Below, piece after piece: positions 48,975 through 56,453 of a stretch of DNA of 64,000 nucleotides. Origin of the DNA: Enterobacter sp. CC120223-11 (GTDB lineage Bacteria; Pseudomonadota; Gammaproteobacteria; Enterobacterales; Enterobacteriaceae); contig NZ_OBEF01000018.1 of assembly GCF_900215375.1 (NCBI RefSeq), forward strand, positions 1 to 64,000, read 5' to 3'. The first letter of the stretch is position 1. Every line of letters begins with the position of its first letter. The notes below the pieces were generated by a model, which was given only the letters and a program-made list of their open reading frames with translations, had not been told where the DNA came from and made no database searches. Position numbers and translations under genes: made by a program.

Positions 48975-50099
48975 TTAGTGACGTCGTCGCTGTTCAAGCC
49001 ACTTCGCGGCCTGCACCAGCAAACCTTCGTGGCCTTTGGCGGCAACAAGCTGAAGTGACACCGGGCGGCCGTGCAACTCACCAACCGGTATAGCCAGCGC
49101 AGGATGCCCGCTGAGATTAAACGGCCGCACCAGCCGCGTGAGATTCACCACGCTCAGCGGATCGCTCGCCTCGGCCAGCGTCGGCGGTAAATCCGGCAGC
49201 GTCGCCAGCGCCAGCAGCGGCGTCTGTGCCAGCAGCTCATCCACTTCGCGGGTAAATTGCGTGCGAACCTGTTCGGCCTCTTTCAGGGTTTGTTCGCTGA
49301 CGTCAGCCCCCGCACGAATGCGGGTTGCCACATCGGCAGAGACTTTGCCGCCCGCCAGCAGTGGCCCGAACGCCAGCCAGTTCTCATGGCTGATGATGGC
49401 AAGCCCTGCGCGGTGCGCATCGGCAAACGAAGGCAGCTCAGCCTGACGAAGCTCAAGACCGCACCCGGAGAGGAAGGCCAGAAGATGTGAGTCAATTTCC
49501 GCCGCGGCGGCAGACAGGAATGAAATTTGAGGCAGCGACGTCAGCGGTTCATCAACCGGAACGCCGAGGCGAGTCATCACCTTGCAAAGCGTATCTGCAT
49601 CGCGGGTGAAGACGCCGACACAGTCCAGCGAACTCTCCGCAGGCAGGACGCCCTTGCGGCTCAGCACGCCGTAGCCTGGCTTTAAGCCATATACGCCGCA
49701 GCAGGCCGCAGGCATACGTACCGAGCCACCGGTGTCGGTGCCGATCGAAAAATCGGCTTCGCCGGAAGCAACCACCGCCGCCGATCCGCTTGATGAGCCG
49801 CCGGGGATCAGCGCCGGGAAAAGCGTATTCAGCGGCGTGCCGCCCCAGGGATTAATGCCCGTCACGCCAAAAGCGAGTTCATGGAGCGCAGTTTTTCCGA
49901 CAAGCGCACAGCCCTTCTCCAGCAGCGTCTGCACGACGCTGGCAGACTGCGTTGCTACCGGCACCGACGCCAGCGCCGGTGACCCGGCCTGAGTCTGAAA
50001 ACCCGCGACGTCCAGCGTGTCTTTCACCGCGAAGCGTAAATCGCCTTCGCCGATGATGAACTGCGCGACAAAACCTTTGCTCACAGAAACTGGCTTCAT
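48975..50099 (-). CDS. iacH: IacH, amidase-signature hydrolase
   Basis: This 374-residue amidase-signature enzyme has the triad Lys26 (FAVKDTLD), Ser102 (GGSSSGSAA) and nucleophile Ser126 (GTDTGGSVR). It is the first gene of the iac run, as in Acinetobacter and Enterobacter soli iac clusters, and is thought to hydrolyse an amide or lactam intermediate. The ATG at 50099 is preceded by AAGGTG. The operon promoter should lie in the AT-rich gap upstream (50100-50428). Confidence 0.87.
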   Translation of the reverse strand: MKPVSVSKGFVAQFIIGEGDLRFAVKDTLDVAGFQTQAGSPALASVPVATQSASVVQTLLEKGCALVGKTALHELAFGVTGINPWGGTPLNTLFPALIPGGSSSGSAAVVASGEADFSIGTDTGGSVRMPAACCGVYGLKPGYGVLSRKGVLPAESSLDCVGVFTRDADTLCKVMTRLGVPVDEPLTSLPQISFLSAAAAEIDSHLLAFLSGCGLELRQAELPSFADAHRAGLAIISHENWLAFGPLLAGGKVSADVATRIRAGADVSEQTLKEAEQVRTQFTREVDELLAQTPLLALATLPDLPPTLAEASDPLSVVNLTRLVRPFNLSGHPALAIPVGELHGRPVSLQLVAAKGHEGLLVQAAKWLEQRRRH

Positions 50100-50166
50100 G
50101 ATTGACACCTTAACCAGAAAAATTGAATCAGATTCAGGCAGGCCGTCGATGCGACCCTTTGTCCTG

Positions 50167-50221
50167 ACTAACGTTAGGTCAATCATGGAATATTTATGTG
50201 AATATTCAAGTAATATTTCAC
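50167..50221. promoter_or_regulatory. Candidate IacR operators upstream of iacH
   Basis: The 330-base AT-rich gap between iacH and iacR contains a perfect 10-bp palindrome CTAACGTTAG (50168-50177, within a larger quasi-palindrome). It also has an imperfect inverted repeat GTGAATATT-N5-AATATTTCAC (50198-50221). Both are 70-120 bases upstream of iacH and are of MarR-operator type. No confident -10/-35 pair was found. A hairpin at 50327-50344 lies just beyond the iacR stop. Confidence 0.45.
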
Positions 50222-50428
50222 ATTAAATTTACACCATAAAAACATTTAATTAACCATTATAATTGAATGGCTATTGCTTTATCTTGATGATAGATAACGT
50301 AAAAGAGAGAGATTGCAGCAAACGCCGCCCTGATTTGTCAGGGCAGCACTTGCTAAAAAAAGATGAGGAATTACAGGGGATTGAGCGAAAGGTTTATCCA
50401 GCTCACAAATTCGCCATTCGGGGTTGGG

Positions 50429-50890
50429 CTACAGCTCGTTGAGGTTATCCAGCACTTTGGCCAGCGACAGATTCATCTTCGCCACCTGGCTTGTGGTCAT
50501 GCCCTTAAAGCCCTTGTCGAACACTTTACTCGCCTGCGCCCAGGCCTCTTCCACCTTCTGGCGTCCGGTGTCCGTCAGCATCACCTCGGTGACGCGCGCG
50601 TCATTTTCGCTGCTGGCGGTGGTCACCAGCCCTTCTTCACGCAGGCGGCCCACAATCTTGGTCACCGTCGGCATTTTCGCCATCGCGTATTCGGCAATCT
50701 GCGAAATGCTGGCCTTGCCGTACTGGTGCGTCACCATCAGCACGCGGAAGCCGGAGACGTCGAGCTGCGCTTTTTTTAGTTCAATTTCCATGATTTGCGT
50801 GTAGCGCGCGTAGACGTTGACTATCCAGTAGAACGGAAACTCTTCGCGATGAAAGGCGGCATCGTCAGAGGATTGTTGTCGAGAACTCAT
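50429..50890 (-). CDS. iacR: IacR, MarR-family regulator of the iac genes
   Basis: This 153-residue MarR-type regulator has the winged helix-turn-helix at residues ~55-105 (KASISQIAEYAMAKMPTVTK, then EGLVTTASSENDARVTEVML). In known iac systems IacR represses the cluster until IAA is present. It has the same orientation as the operon but lies upstream of iacH, and it is divergent from an MFS gene, so it could control both sides. Confidence 0.88.
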   Translation of the reverse strand: MSSRQQSSDDAAFHREEFPFYWIVNVYARYTQIMEIELKKAQLDVSGFRVLMVTHQYGKASISQIAEYAMAKMPTVTKIVGRLREEGLVTTASSENDARVTEVMLTDTGRQKVEEAWAQASKVFDKGFKGMTTSQVAKMNLSLAKVLDNLNEL

Positions 50891-51143
50891 GCGTTTCCTT
50901 ACCCAAAAAAGTCGGCAGTTCAGGCGATTATACCTGTGAATCCGTGGCGGCTATAGCAGCATTGCATGCCAGGCCGGGTCTCGGACAAGGCATGTGCGAT
51001 CGCCATCGCATTATGATTCACAAATGCCACACGCATAACAATTACGTATCATTTTTCACACATTACATTGACGTTTTGCATGGTCATTTTCTATACGTTA
51101 GCCGTCCTGCCAACATACTAATAATCACTCTGTGGAGCTATTC

Positions 51144-52514
51144 ATGACCGATACGCCTGCACAATTGCCTCTGGATCCACCGCTGGACCCGCGCCAGCAA
51201 GCCGTGATCAAAAAGCTGTTCCGACGACTGATCGTGTTTTTATTTATTCTGTTCGTGTTCTCCTATCTCGACCGCATCAACATTGGCTTTGCCGGGCTGA
51301 CGATGGGCAAAGATCTCGGCCTGACCAGCACCATGTTTGGCCTCGCCACCACCCTGTTTTACGTGATGTACGTGATCTGCGGCATTCCGAGCAACATCAT
51401 GCTGAGCATCGTCGGGGCCCGCCGCTGGATTGCGATTCTGATGGTTATCTGGGGCATCGCCTCCACCGCCACCATGTTCGCCACTGGCCCCAACAGCCTG
51501 TACGTGCTGCGCATGCTGGTCGGAATAGCCGAGGCCGGGTTCCTGCCGGGCCTGCTGCTCTATTTAACCTTCTGGTTCCCGGCCCGCTACCGCGCCCGCG
51601 CCAACGCCCTGTTTATGATTGCGATGCCGGTGACGATGGCACTCGGCTCGCTGGCCTCTGGCTACATTCTCAACATGGACGGCCTGCTGAATCTTAAAGG
51701 CTGGCAGTGGCTGTTCCTGCTGGAAGGGTTCCCGTCGGTGCTGCTCGGCCTGGTGGTCTGGTTCTGGCTGGACGACAGTCCGGCGAAGGCCAAATGGCTC
51801 ACCGAGGAGGACAAAGCCTGCCTCAATGAGATGCTGGAAGCGGACAAGCTGGCGCTGCAAAAAACGCAGCTTGCCGCCGCGAACAGCTTCCAGCCCCAGC
51901 GCAGCCTGGCGCGCGAGTTGTTCACGCCGGTCATCATCCTCTACACCCTGGCCTACTTCTGCCTGACCAACACCCTGAGCGCGCTCAGCGTCTGGACCCC
52001 GCTGATTCTGCGCAGCTTTAACGAAACCAGCAGCAACGTGACGATTGGCCTGCTGAGCGCCATTCCGCAGGTCTGCACCATCGTGGCGATGGTCTGGTGG
52101 AGCAAGCGTTCCGACAGGCTGAACGAGCGCAAATTCCACACCCTGCTGCCCTATCTGTTTGCCGCCGCGGGCTGGATGCTTACCGCTTCAAGCAGCAATC
52201 CGCTATGGCAGTTCAGTGGAATTGTCATGGCCTCGGCGGGAGCCTTCGCGGCGATGGTGATTTTCTGGACCACGCCCGATCGCTATATTTCACTGCGTGC
52301 GCGAGCCGTGGGCATTGCGGTCATCAACGCCACCGGGATGACCGGCGCGGCGCTTGGCCCGCTGCTGATGGGGCTGATGAAAGATCTGACCGGCAATTTC
52401 AACGCCGGGATCTTTATGGTGGCGGGCTTCCTGGTGCTTGGGGCGCTAATCATCGCCATTATTCCGATGAAACGCGTCGCTCCGCGAGAGGCCGCACCTT
52501 CGCTCTCCACTTGA
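51144..52514 (+). CDS. ACS-family MFS transporter next to iacR
   Basis: This 456-residue anion:cation symporter-family MFS protein has 12 predicted helices, with FSYLDRINIGFAGLTMGKDLGL in helix 1 and RMLVGIAEAGFLPGLLLYLTFWFP in the middle of the N-half. Relatives carry organic acids, including aromatic acids. It is divergent from iacR and so probably IAA-induced. The ATG at 51144 follows GGAGC, better than the in-frame GTG at 51132. TACGTTAGC in its upstream region (~51096) shares ACGTTAG with the palindrome near iacH. IAA uptake is inferred. Confidence 0.85.
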   Translation: MTDTPAQLPLDPPLDPRQQAVIKKLFRRLIVFLFILFVFSYLDRINIGFAGLTMGKDLGLTSTMFGLATTLFYVMYVICGIPSNIMLSIVGARRWIAILMVIWGIASTATMFATGPNSLYVLRMLVGIAEAGFLPGLLLYLTFWFPARYRARANALFMIAMPVTMALGSLASGYILNMDGLLNLKGWQWLFLLEGFPSVLLGLVVWFWLDDSPAKAKWLTEEDKACLNEMLEADKLALQKTQLAAANSFQPQRSLARELFTPVIILYTLAYFCLTNTLSALSVWTPLILRSFNETSSNVTIGLLSAIPQVCTIVAMVWWSKRSDRLNERKFHTLLPYLFAAAGWMLTASSSNPLWQFSGIVMASAGAFAAMVIFWTTPDRYISLRARAVGIAVINATGMTGAALGPLLMGLMKDLTGNFNAGIFMVAGFLVLGALIIAIIPMKRVAPREAAPSLST

Positions 52515-52545
52515 CATAAATGATAAAGGTTGTACTTTTCAGGAC

Positions 52546-53526
52546 ATGAAGAAAATCCTGATTATCGTCCCCGACGGCGGCATGCTGTTTGAGTCCGCCG
52601 GTATTGCCGACATCCTGATGCAGGCCAACCGCCTGCATCCGCAAGGTTTGCAGAACCCCTGTTATCAGGTGGCACTCGCCACCACCCAGCCGCATCAGGT
52701 GATCCACGGCCAGTCGGGGCTCAACCTGCTGGCAGACCATCGCCTGCATGAGCTCGACCCGCGCGAGCCTATAGATACCATCATGATCACTGGCAGAGGC
52801 CAGAGCGAACAGGAGGCGATTGCCGTCATCGACTGGCTGCACCTTGCAGCCCCTCATGCTCGCCGTATTGCCTCCGTCTGCGGTGGCGCATTGCTGCTTG
52901 CCCAGGCCGGGCTGCTCGACGGTAAGCAGGCCACCACCCACTGGCGGCTGCTGGATGAGCTGAAAACCGACTATCCGCAGGTCAGCGTGGAGGCCGGGCC
53001 GCTGTTCGTTCAGGACGGTGAGGTGTGGACTTCCGGCGGCGTCAGCTCCGGGTTCGATTTAACCCTCGCATTAGTTGAGGACGACTACGGCTTCAGCCTC
53101 GCCCGGGACGTCGCCCAGGACATGGTGATGTACCTCAATCGCCCCGGTGGCCAGCTGCAGTTCAGCCGCTACAATCTCAGACAAAACGGAGTTTCTGGCC
53201 CTCTGGGTGAGCTGCTGGCGTGGATCCCCGACAACCTTAATGCCGATCTCTGCGTTGAAAACCTCGCCGAAAGAGTGGCGATGAGTCCGCGCAACTTCAC
53301 CCGCGTCTTCACCCGCGAAACCGGCGCCTCACCGGCGCGTTACGTCGCCGAAGCCCGCCTCAGCGCCGCCCGTCAGCGGCTCGAGCAAACCCGCGACACG
53401 CTCGACACCATCGCCCTGCAAACCGGGTTTGGCAGCAGCATCAACCTGCGCCGCCTGTTTGAGAAACAGCTGCACCTGACGCCCGGTGAATATCGCCAGC
53501 GCTTTCACTGCCGCAAAATGGCGTAA
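52546..53526 (+). CDS. GlxA/FtrA-type AraC regulator with DJ-1/PfpI domain
   Basis: This 326-residue protein has an N-terminal DJ-1/PfpI-like amidotransferase domain (residues ~1-195) with a Cys at the nucleophile elbow (IASVCGGALLLAQAGLL). A C-terminal AraC double helix-turn-helix (~215-326) includes AERVAMSPRNFTRVFTRETG and ALQTGFGSSINLRRLF. It lies between the MFS gene and a GAPDH gene on the same strand, so it may regulate the GAPDH gene. The ligand is unknown. Confidence 0.88.
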   Translation: MKKILIIVPDGGMLFESAGIADILMQANRLHPQGLQNPCYQVALATTQPHQVIHGQSGLNLLADHRLHELDPREPIDTIMITGRGQSEQEAIAVIDWLHLAAPHARRIASVCGGALLLAQAGLLDGKQATTHWRLLDELKTDYPQVSVEAGPLFVQDGEVWTSGGVSSGFDLTLALVEDDYGFSLARDVAQDMVMYLNRPGGQLQFSRYNLRQNGVSGPLGELLAWIPDNLNADLCVENLAERVAMSPRNFTRVFTRETGASPARYVAEARLSAARQRLEQTRDTLDTIALQTGFGSSINLRRLFEKQLHLTPGEYRQRFHCRKMA

Positions 53527-53604
53527 TGTGATCCTTTTTTGTCATTTACGCCAAATCAGCACCGACCTACAGTAGCGCCATAGACAACAAAGAAGGAGTT
53601 GATC

Positions 53605-54615
53605 ATGGTTAAGGTCGGTATTAACGGTTTTGGTCGTATCGGGCGCAACGTGTTGCGCGCAGCCCTTGGCAACCCTCAGCTGGAGATTGTGGCGATTAAC
53701 GATCTCACGGACAGCAAAACCCTGGCGCACCTGCTGAAATACGACTCGCTACTGGGGACTTTGCCGGTCAGCGTGGAAGCCGCCGAGGGCCAGCTTCGGG
53801 TTGATGGCAAGCCTGTCACCGTCTTCAGCGAACGCGACCCGGCCAATATTCCCTGGAGCAGCGTTGGCGTGGACATCGTGATTGAGGCCACCGGCTTCTT
53901 CACCGACCGTGAAAAAGCGGCGGTGCATATCGAACGCGGTGGCGCGAAACGCGTCATCATTTCTGCACCAGGCAAAAACGACGATTTGACCGTGGTGATG
54001 GGCGTGAACGACGGCCTGTACGATCCGCAAAAACACTTTGTCGTCAGCAACGGCAGCTGCACCACTAACGGCCTGGCCCCGGCGGCGCAGGTGCTGCATC
54101 AGCACTTTGGCATCGAGCATGGCCTGATGAACACCACCCACGCCTACACCAACAGCCAGGCCCTGCATGACCAGCCCGAGAAAGATTTACGTGGCGCAAG
54201 AGCCGCAGCGCTCTCCATCGTGCCCTACTCGAGCGGCGCGGCAAAAGCACTCGGCAAAGTGATCCCCGAACTGGACGGCCGCCTGACGGGCTACTCCCTG
54301 CGCGTCCCGGTGCCGGTGGTGTCAATTGTCGATCTCACAGTTACATTGTCACGTAACGTCACTGCCGAAGAAGTCAACGACGCTTTCCGCCAGGCGGCAG
54401 CCTCCGGTCCGCTGAAAGGCATACTGGGCTACAGCGATGAACCTCTGGTCTCCAGCGACTATCAGGGCGACCCACGCTCATCGATCATTGATGGCCTGTC
54501 GACGCTGGTGATTGGCGGCAACATGGTGAAAATCCTTGCCTGGTATGACAACGAATGGGGCTTCTCAAACCGACTCGTCGACCTTACGCTGCTGATGGCC
54601 AAACACGAACAATAA
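53605..54615 (+). CDS. Type I glyceraldehyde-3-phosphate dehydrogenase (additional, variant)
   Basis: This 336-residue GAPDH has the NAD motif GINGFGRIGR (residues 5-14), NAD-favouring Asp33 in INDLTD, and catalytic Cys152 in SNGSCTTN. The otherwise almost invariant second Cys four residues on is Gly156, and the usual Ala before Ser-Cys is Gly. Catalytic His is in TTHAYTNSQ. This is not the housekeeping gapA. AAGGAG precedes the ATG at 53605. It is probably controlled by the upstream DJ-1/AraC protein. Confidence 0.88.
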   Translation: MVKVGINGFGRIGRNVLRAALGNPQLEIVAINDLTDSKTLAHLLKYDSLLGTLPVSVEAAEGQLRVDGKPVTVFSERDPANIPWSSVGVDIVIEATGFFTDREKAAVHIERGGAKRVIISAPGKNDDLTVVMGVNDGLYDPQKHFVVSNGSCTTNGLAPAAQVLHQHFGIEHGLMNTTHAYTNSQALHDQPEKDLRGARAAALSIVPYSSGAAKALGKVIPELDGRLTGYSLRVPVPVVSIVDLTVTLSRNVTAEEVNDAFRQAAASGPLKGILGYSDEPLVSSDYQGDPRSSIIDGLSTLVIGGNMVKILAWYDNEWGFSNRLVDLTLLMAKHEQ

Positions 54616-54626
54616 TGCCCGCCACT

Positions 54627-54656
54627 AAGGGCTTCCGCCTGAGGCGGGAGCCCTTT
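54627..54656 (+). terminator. Terminator after the GAPDH gene
   Basis: A 13-bp stem AAGGGCTTCCGCC/GGCGGGAGCCCTT (one G-T pair) with loop TGA, 12 bases after the stop. The T run is short. Confidence 0.7.
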
Positions 54657-54695
54657 CCGTCACCCCGCCACTTTCCCCTTCAGCACGTTGCCCGA

Positions 54696-54723
54696 TTGAT
54701 TTACGGCTTCGCTTATAAATCAA
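54696..54723. promoter_or_regulatory. Inverted repeat upstream of the pseudokinase cassette
   Basis: Perfect 8-bp arms TTGATTTA and TAAATCAA are separated by 12 bases in the 329-base gap before the lipoprotein gene. It could be a regulator site or a hairpin. The rest of the gap shows a small GCCCG/CGGGC hairpin near 54845 and no recognised gene. Confidence 0.4.
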
Positions 54724-54944
54724 ACCGATGCAGCCAATTATCCGCGTAAATAGCATTGTATTGTTAATCAGGCTATGTAAAATCAGTCCATTCGTACTAA
54801 GCACTTGTTAATTATTTTGTGGCACCCCGTGTCAGGATGTTTTCGCCCGGTAACGGGCTCCCTGTACGTGGTCCACGCCATAAGTCATCTCTCGTTGTAG
54901 CGCCGCTCTGGCCGTTGGGCATCAGCCTGTTTGCAGGGAATATA

Positions 54945-55442
54945 ATGAAATTTCGTACTTTATTACCTCTTTTGGTTGTCACCGTGCTGGTCGGTTGTAA
55001 AGCCCCTGCACCACAAATGACGGACGACACGCTGGTCACAAGCCAGGTGAACGGCGTCACCCTGACCCACCGCTATATTGTGGCCGTACCCCATGAATTT
55101 ACGCAGGTGAATGCCAGCTATCGCGCGCTCTACGCCGGTTCGGTGATGAGCAAGCCTGATTTTGGCAGCAAGGTCCTAAGCAAGCTTGAAACCGGCAAGG
55201 CTTATACCGTCCTCGGTACCGTAGAAAGCAGCTGGCTGGCGATTGCCGAAGAAGGCGAGCAGGAGCTGATGGGCTACGTGCCGCCACGCGCCATGGTAAA
55301 AAGCGAGCTGTATAGCCAGACGCTGAAAAACGATCGCCCTCGCGCCCGCCGGGCCAGCGGTAAAAAAGCGACCTGCGTGAACGTAGACAGCAACAGTAAA
55401 GCCTGTCAGAACGCCGACAGCGGCACCTGGATCATTAACTGA
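54945..55442 (+). CDS. SH3-like lipoprotein of the pseudokinase cassette
   Basis: This ~165-residue protein has a signal peptide with lipobox VLVGC (Cys near residue 18), so it is a lipoprotein; the residue after Cys is Lys, suggesting the outer membrane. Residues ~55-125 look like a bacterial SH3 domain (RALYAGSVMSKPDFGSKVLSKL, SSWLAIA). The tail is basic, with two further Cys. The ATG at 54945 is used because the signal peptide starts there; the in-frame upstream extension has no coding character. First of three genes. Confidence 0.75.
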   Translation: MKFRTLLPLLVVTVLVGCKAPAPQMTDDTLVTSQVNGVTLTHRYIVAVPHEFTQVNASYRALYAGSVMSKPDFGSKVLSKLETGKAYTVLGTVESSWLAIAEEGEQELMGYVPPRAMVKSELYSQTLKNDRPRARRASGKKATCVNVDSNSKACQNADSGTWIIN

Positions 55443-55471
55443 TCCGTGTTTGAGATGCGTAAAGGAATTCT

Positions 55472-56422
55472 ATGAAACTCTGGCTTCCGGGTATGGCTTT
55501 GCTGCTGGCATCCACTGGCGTATGGGCAGAGAACTACCGTTTCGTCCAGTCGCCCTCCCAGAAGCTGGATATCTGGATCGATAACATCAAAAGCAACTCG
55601 CCGCAGAGCTGGTGCGCGAAAGAGCTACCGCTGCGCATTGTGGCTAACGGTGACAAAAACCCGACGATCCTCACCGGATTTATGCCTCGCCTGGGGGCAT
55701 TACTGGAAAGCCAGTGCACCTCTCTGACACGCGTTCACTGGCGTATGGAAGATCCTCAGGGCACAACTCTCGCCTTCGGCACTGCCGATCGCGCAAGCGA
55801 CTGGGAAATCAAAATCACGCCAGTGAATGCCAGAGACGTGGCCCCCGAGCCATCACAGAGCAATCAGTCAACCCCCGCCGATCGCACACCCTGGCAGGAA
55901 TTTACTCTCCAGGACGGCTGCCGCCTGCGCACCTTCTGGTCTGCCAGTTCAGGCGCATCTGCACTGTTTATTCCCCAGGGCCAATGTGAAAAGGGCGGCT
56001 GGTTGAGCGGGCGCAGCGAAGTGATTCAGACCGGGCAGAGCGGTGAAAAGCGTCTGCCCATGACCTTTGTTCACGGTTTTCCAGTCAGCGGCCTACGCGA
56101 AGGGATTAACGCCGACAGCCTGCTCATCACCACGCTGAATAATGAACGCATGGTCGTCAGCAACGAGCAGGCGCCGCAGAGCTGGATGATTCTGCCGTAC
56201 AAACCCGAACTCAACGCCTGGGCCGCCAGCGGCACCGTTGCTGTAAAAGTCCCGCGCGAAATGGCAATGGATGAGGCAAGCCTGCAAATTCAGCTCAATC
56301 AGGTGCGTAAAGCCTGGGCCAGCTGGATTACGCCCAATACGCCGATTAACCTGCTGCTGATCGATTCGCTGCAAACCCAGCTGCGCGATCCGGCGGTCGG
56401 CGCATGGCGGACACAGAATTAA
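55472..56422 (+). CDS. Unrecognised exported protein of the pseudokinase cassette
   Basis: This 316-residue protein has a cleavable signal peptide (MKLWLPGMALLLASTGVWAE). I do not recognise the mature domain. It has about five Cys, a Ser/Pro-rich linker near residues 125-145, and a C-terminal half with an HGFPVSGLREGINADSLL segment. AAAGGAATTC precedes the ATG. It sits 29 bases after the lipoprotein gene and 31 before the kinase-like gene, so one transcript is likely. A periplasmic partner of the kinase-like protein is inferred. Confidence 0.7.
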   Translation: MKLWLPGMALLLASTGVWAENYRFVQSPSQKLDIWIDNIKSNSPQSWCAKELPLRIVANGDKNPTILTGFMPRLGALLESQCTSLTRVHWRMEDPQGTTLAFGTADRASDWEIKITPVNARDVAPEPSQSNQSTPADRTPWQEFTLQDGCRLRTFWSASSGASALFIPQGQCEKGGWLSGRSEVIQTGQSGEKRLPMTFVHGFPVSGLREGINADSLLITTLNNERMVVSNEQAPQSWMILPYKPELNAWAASGTVAVKVPREMAMDEASLQIQLNQVRKAWASWITPNTPINLLLIDSLQTQLRDPAVGAWRTQN

Positions 56423-56453
56423 TGTTGTCATTTAACCAGCTGAGATCCATAGC

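Noticed and set aside
50327-50344. GCCCTG/CAGGGC hairpin as iacR terminator
   Set aside because: Read leftward it is upstream of iacH but lacks a T run; it may be a hairpin, but termination cannot be claimed.
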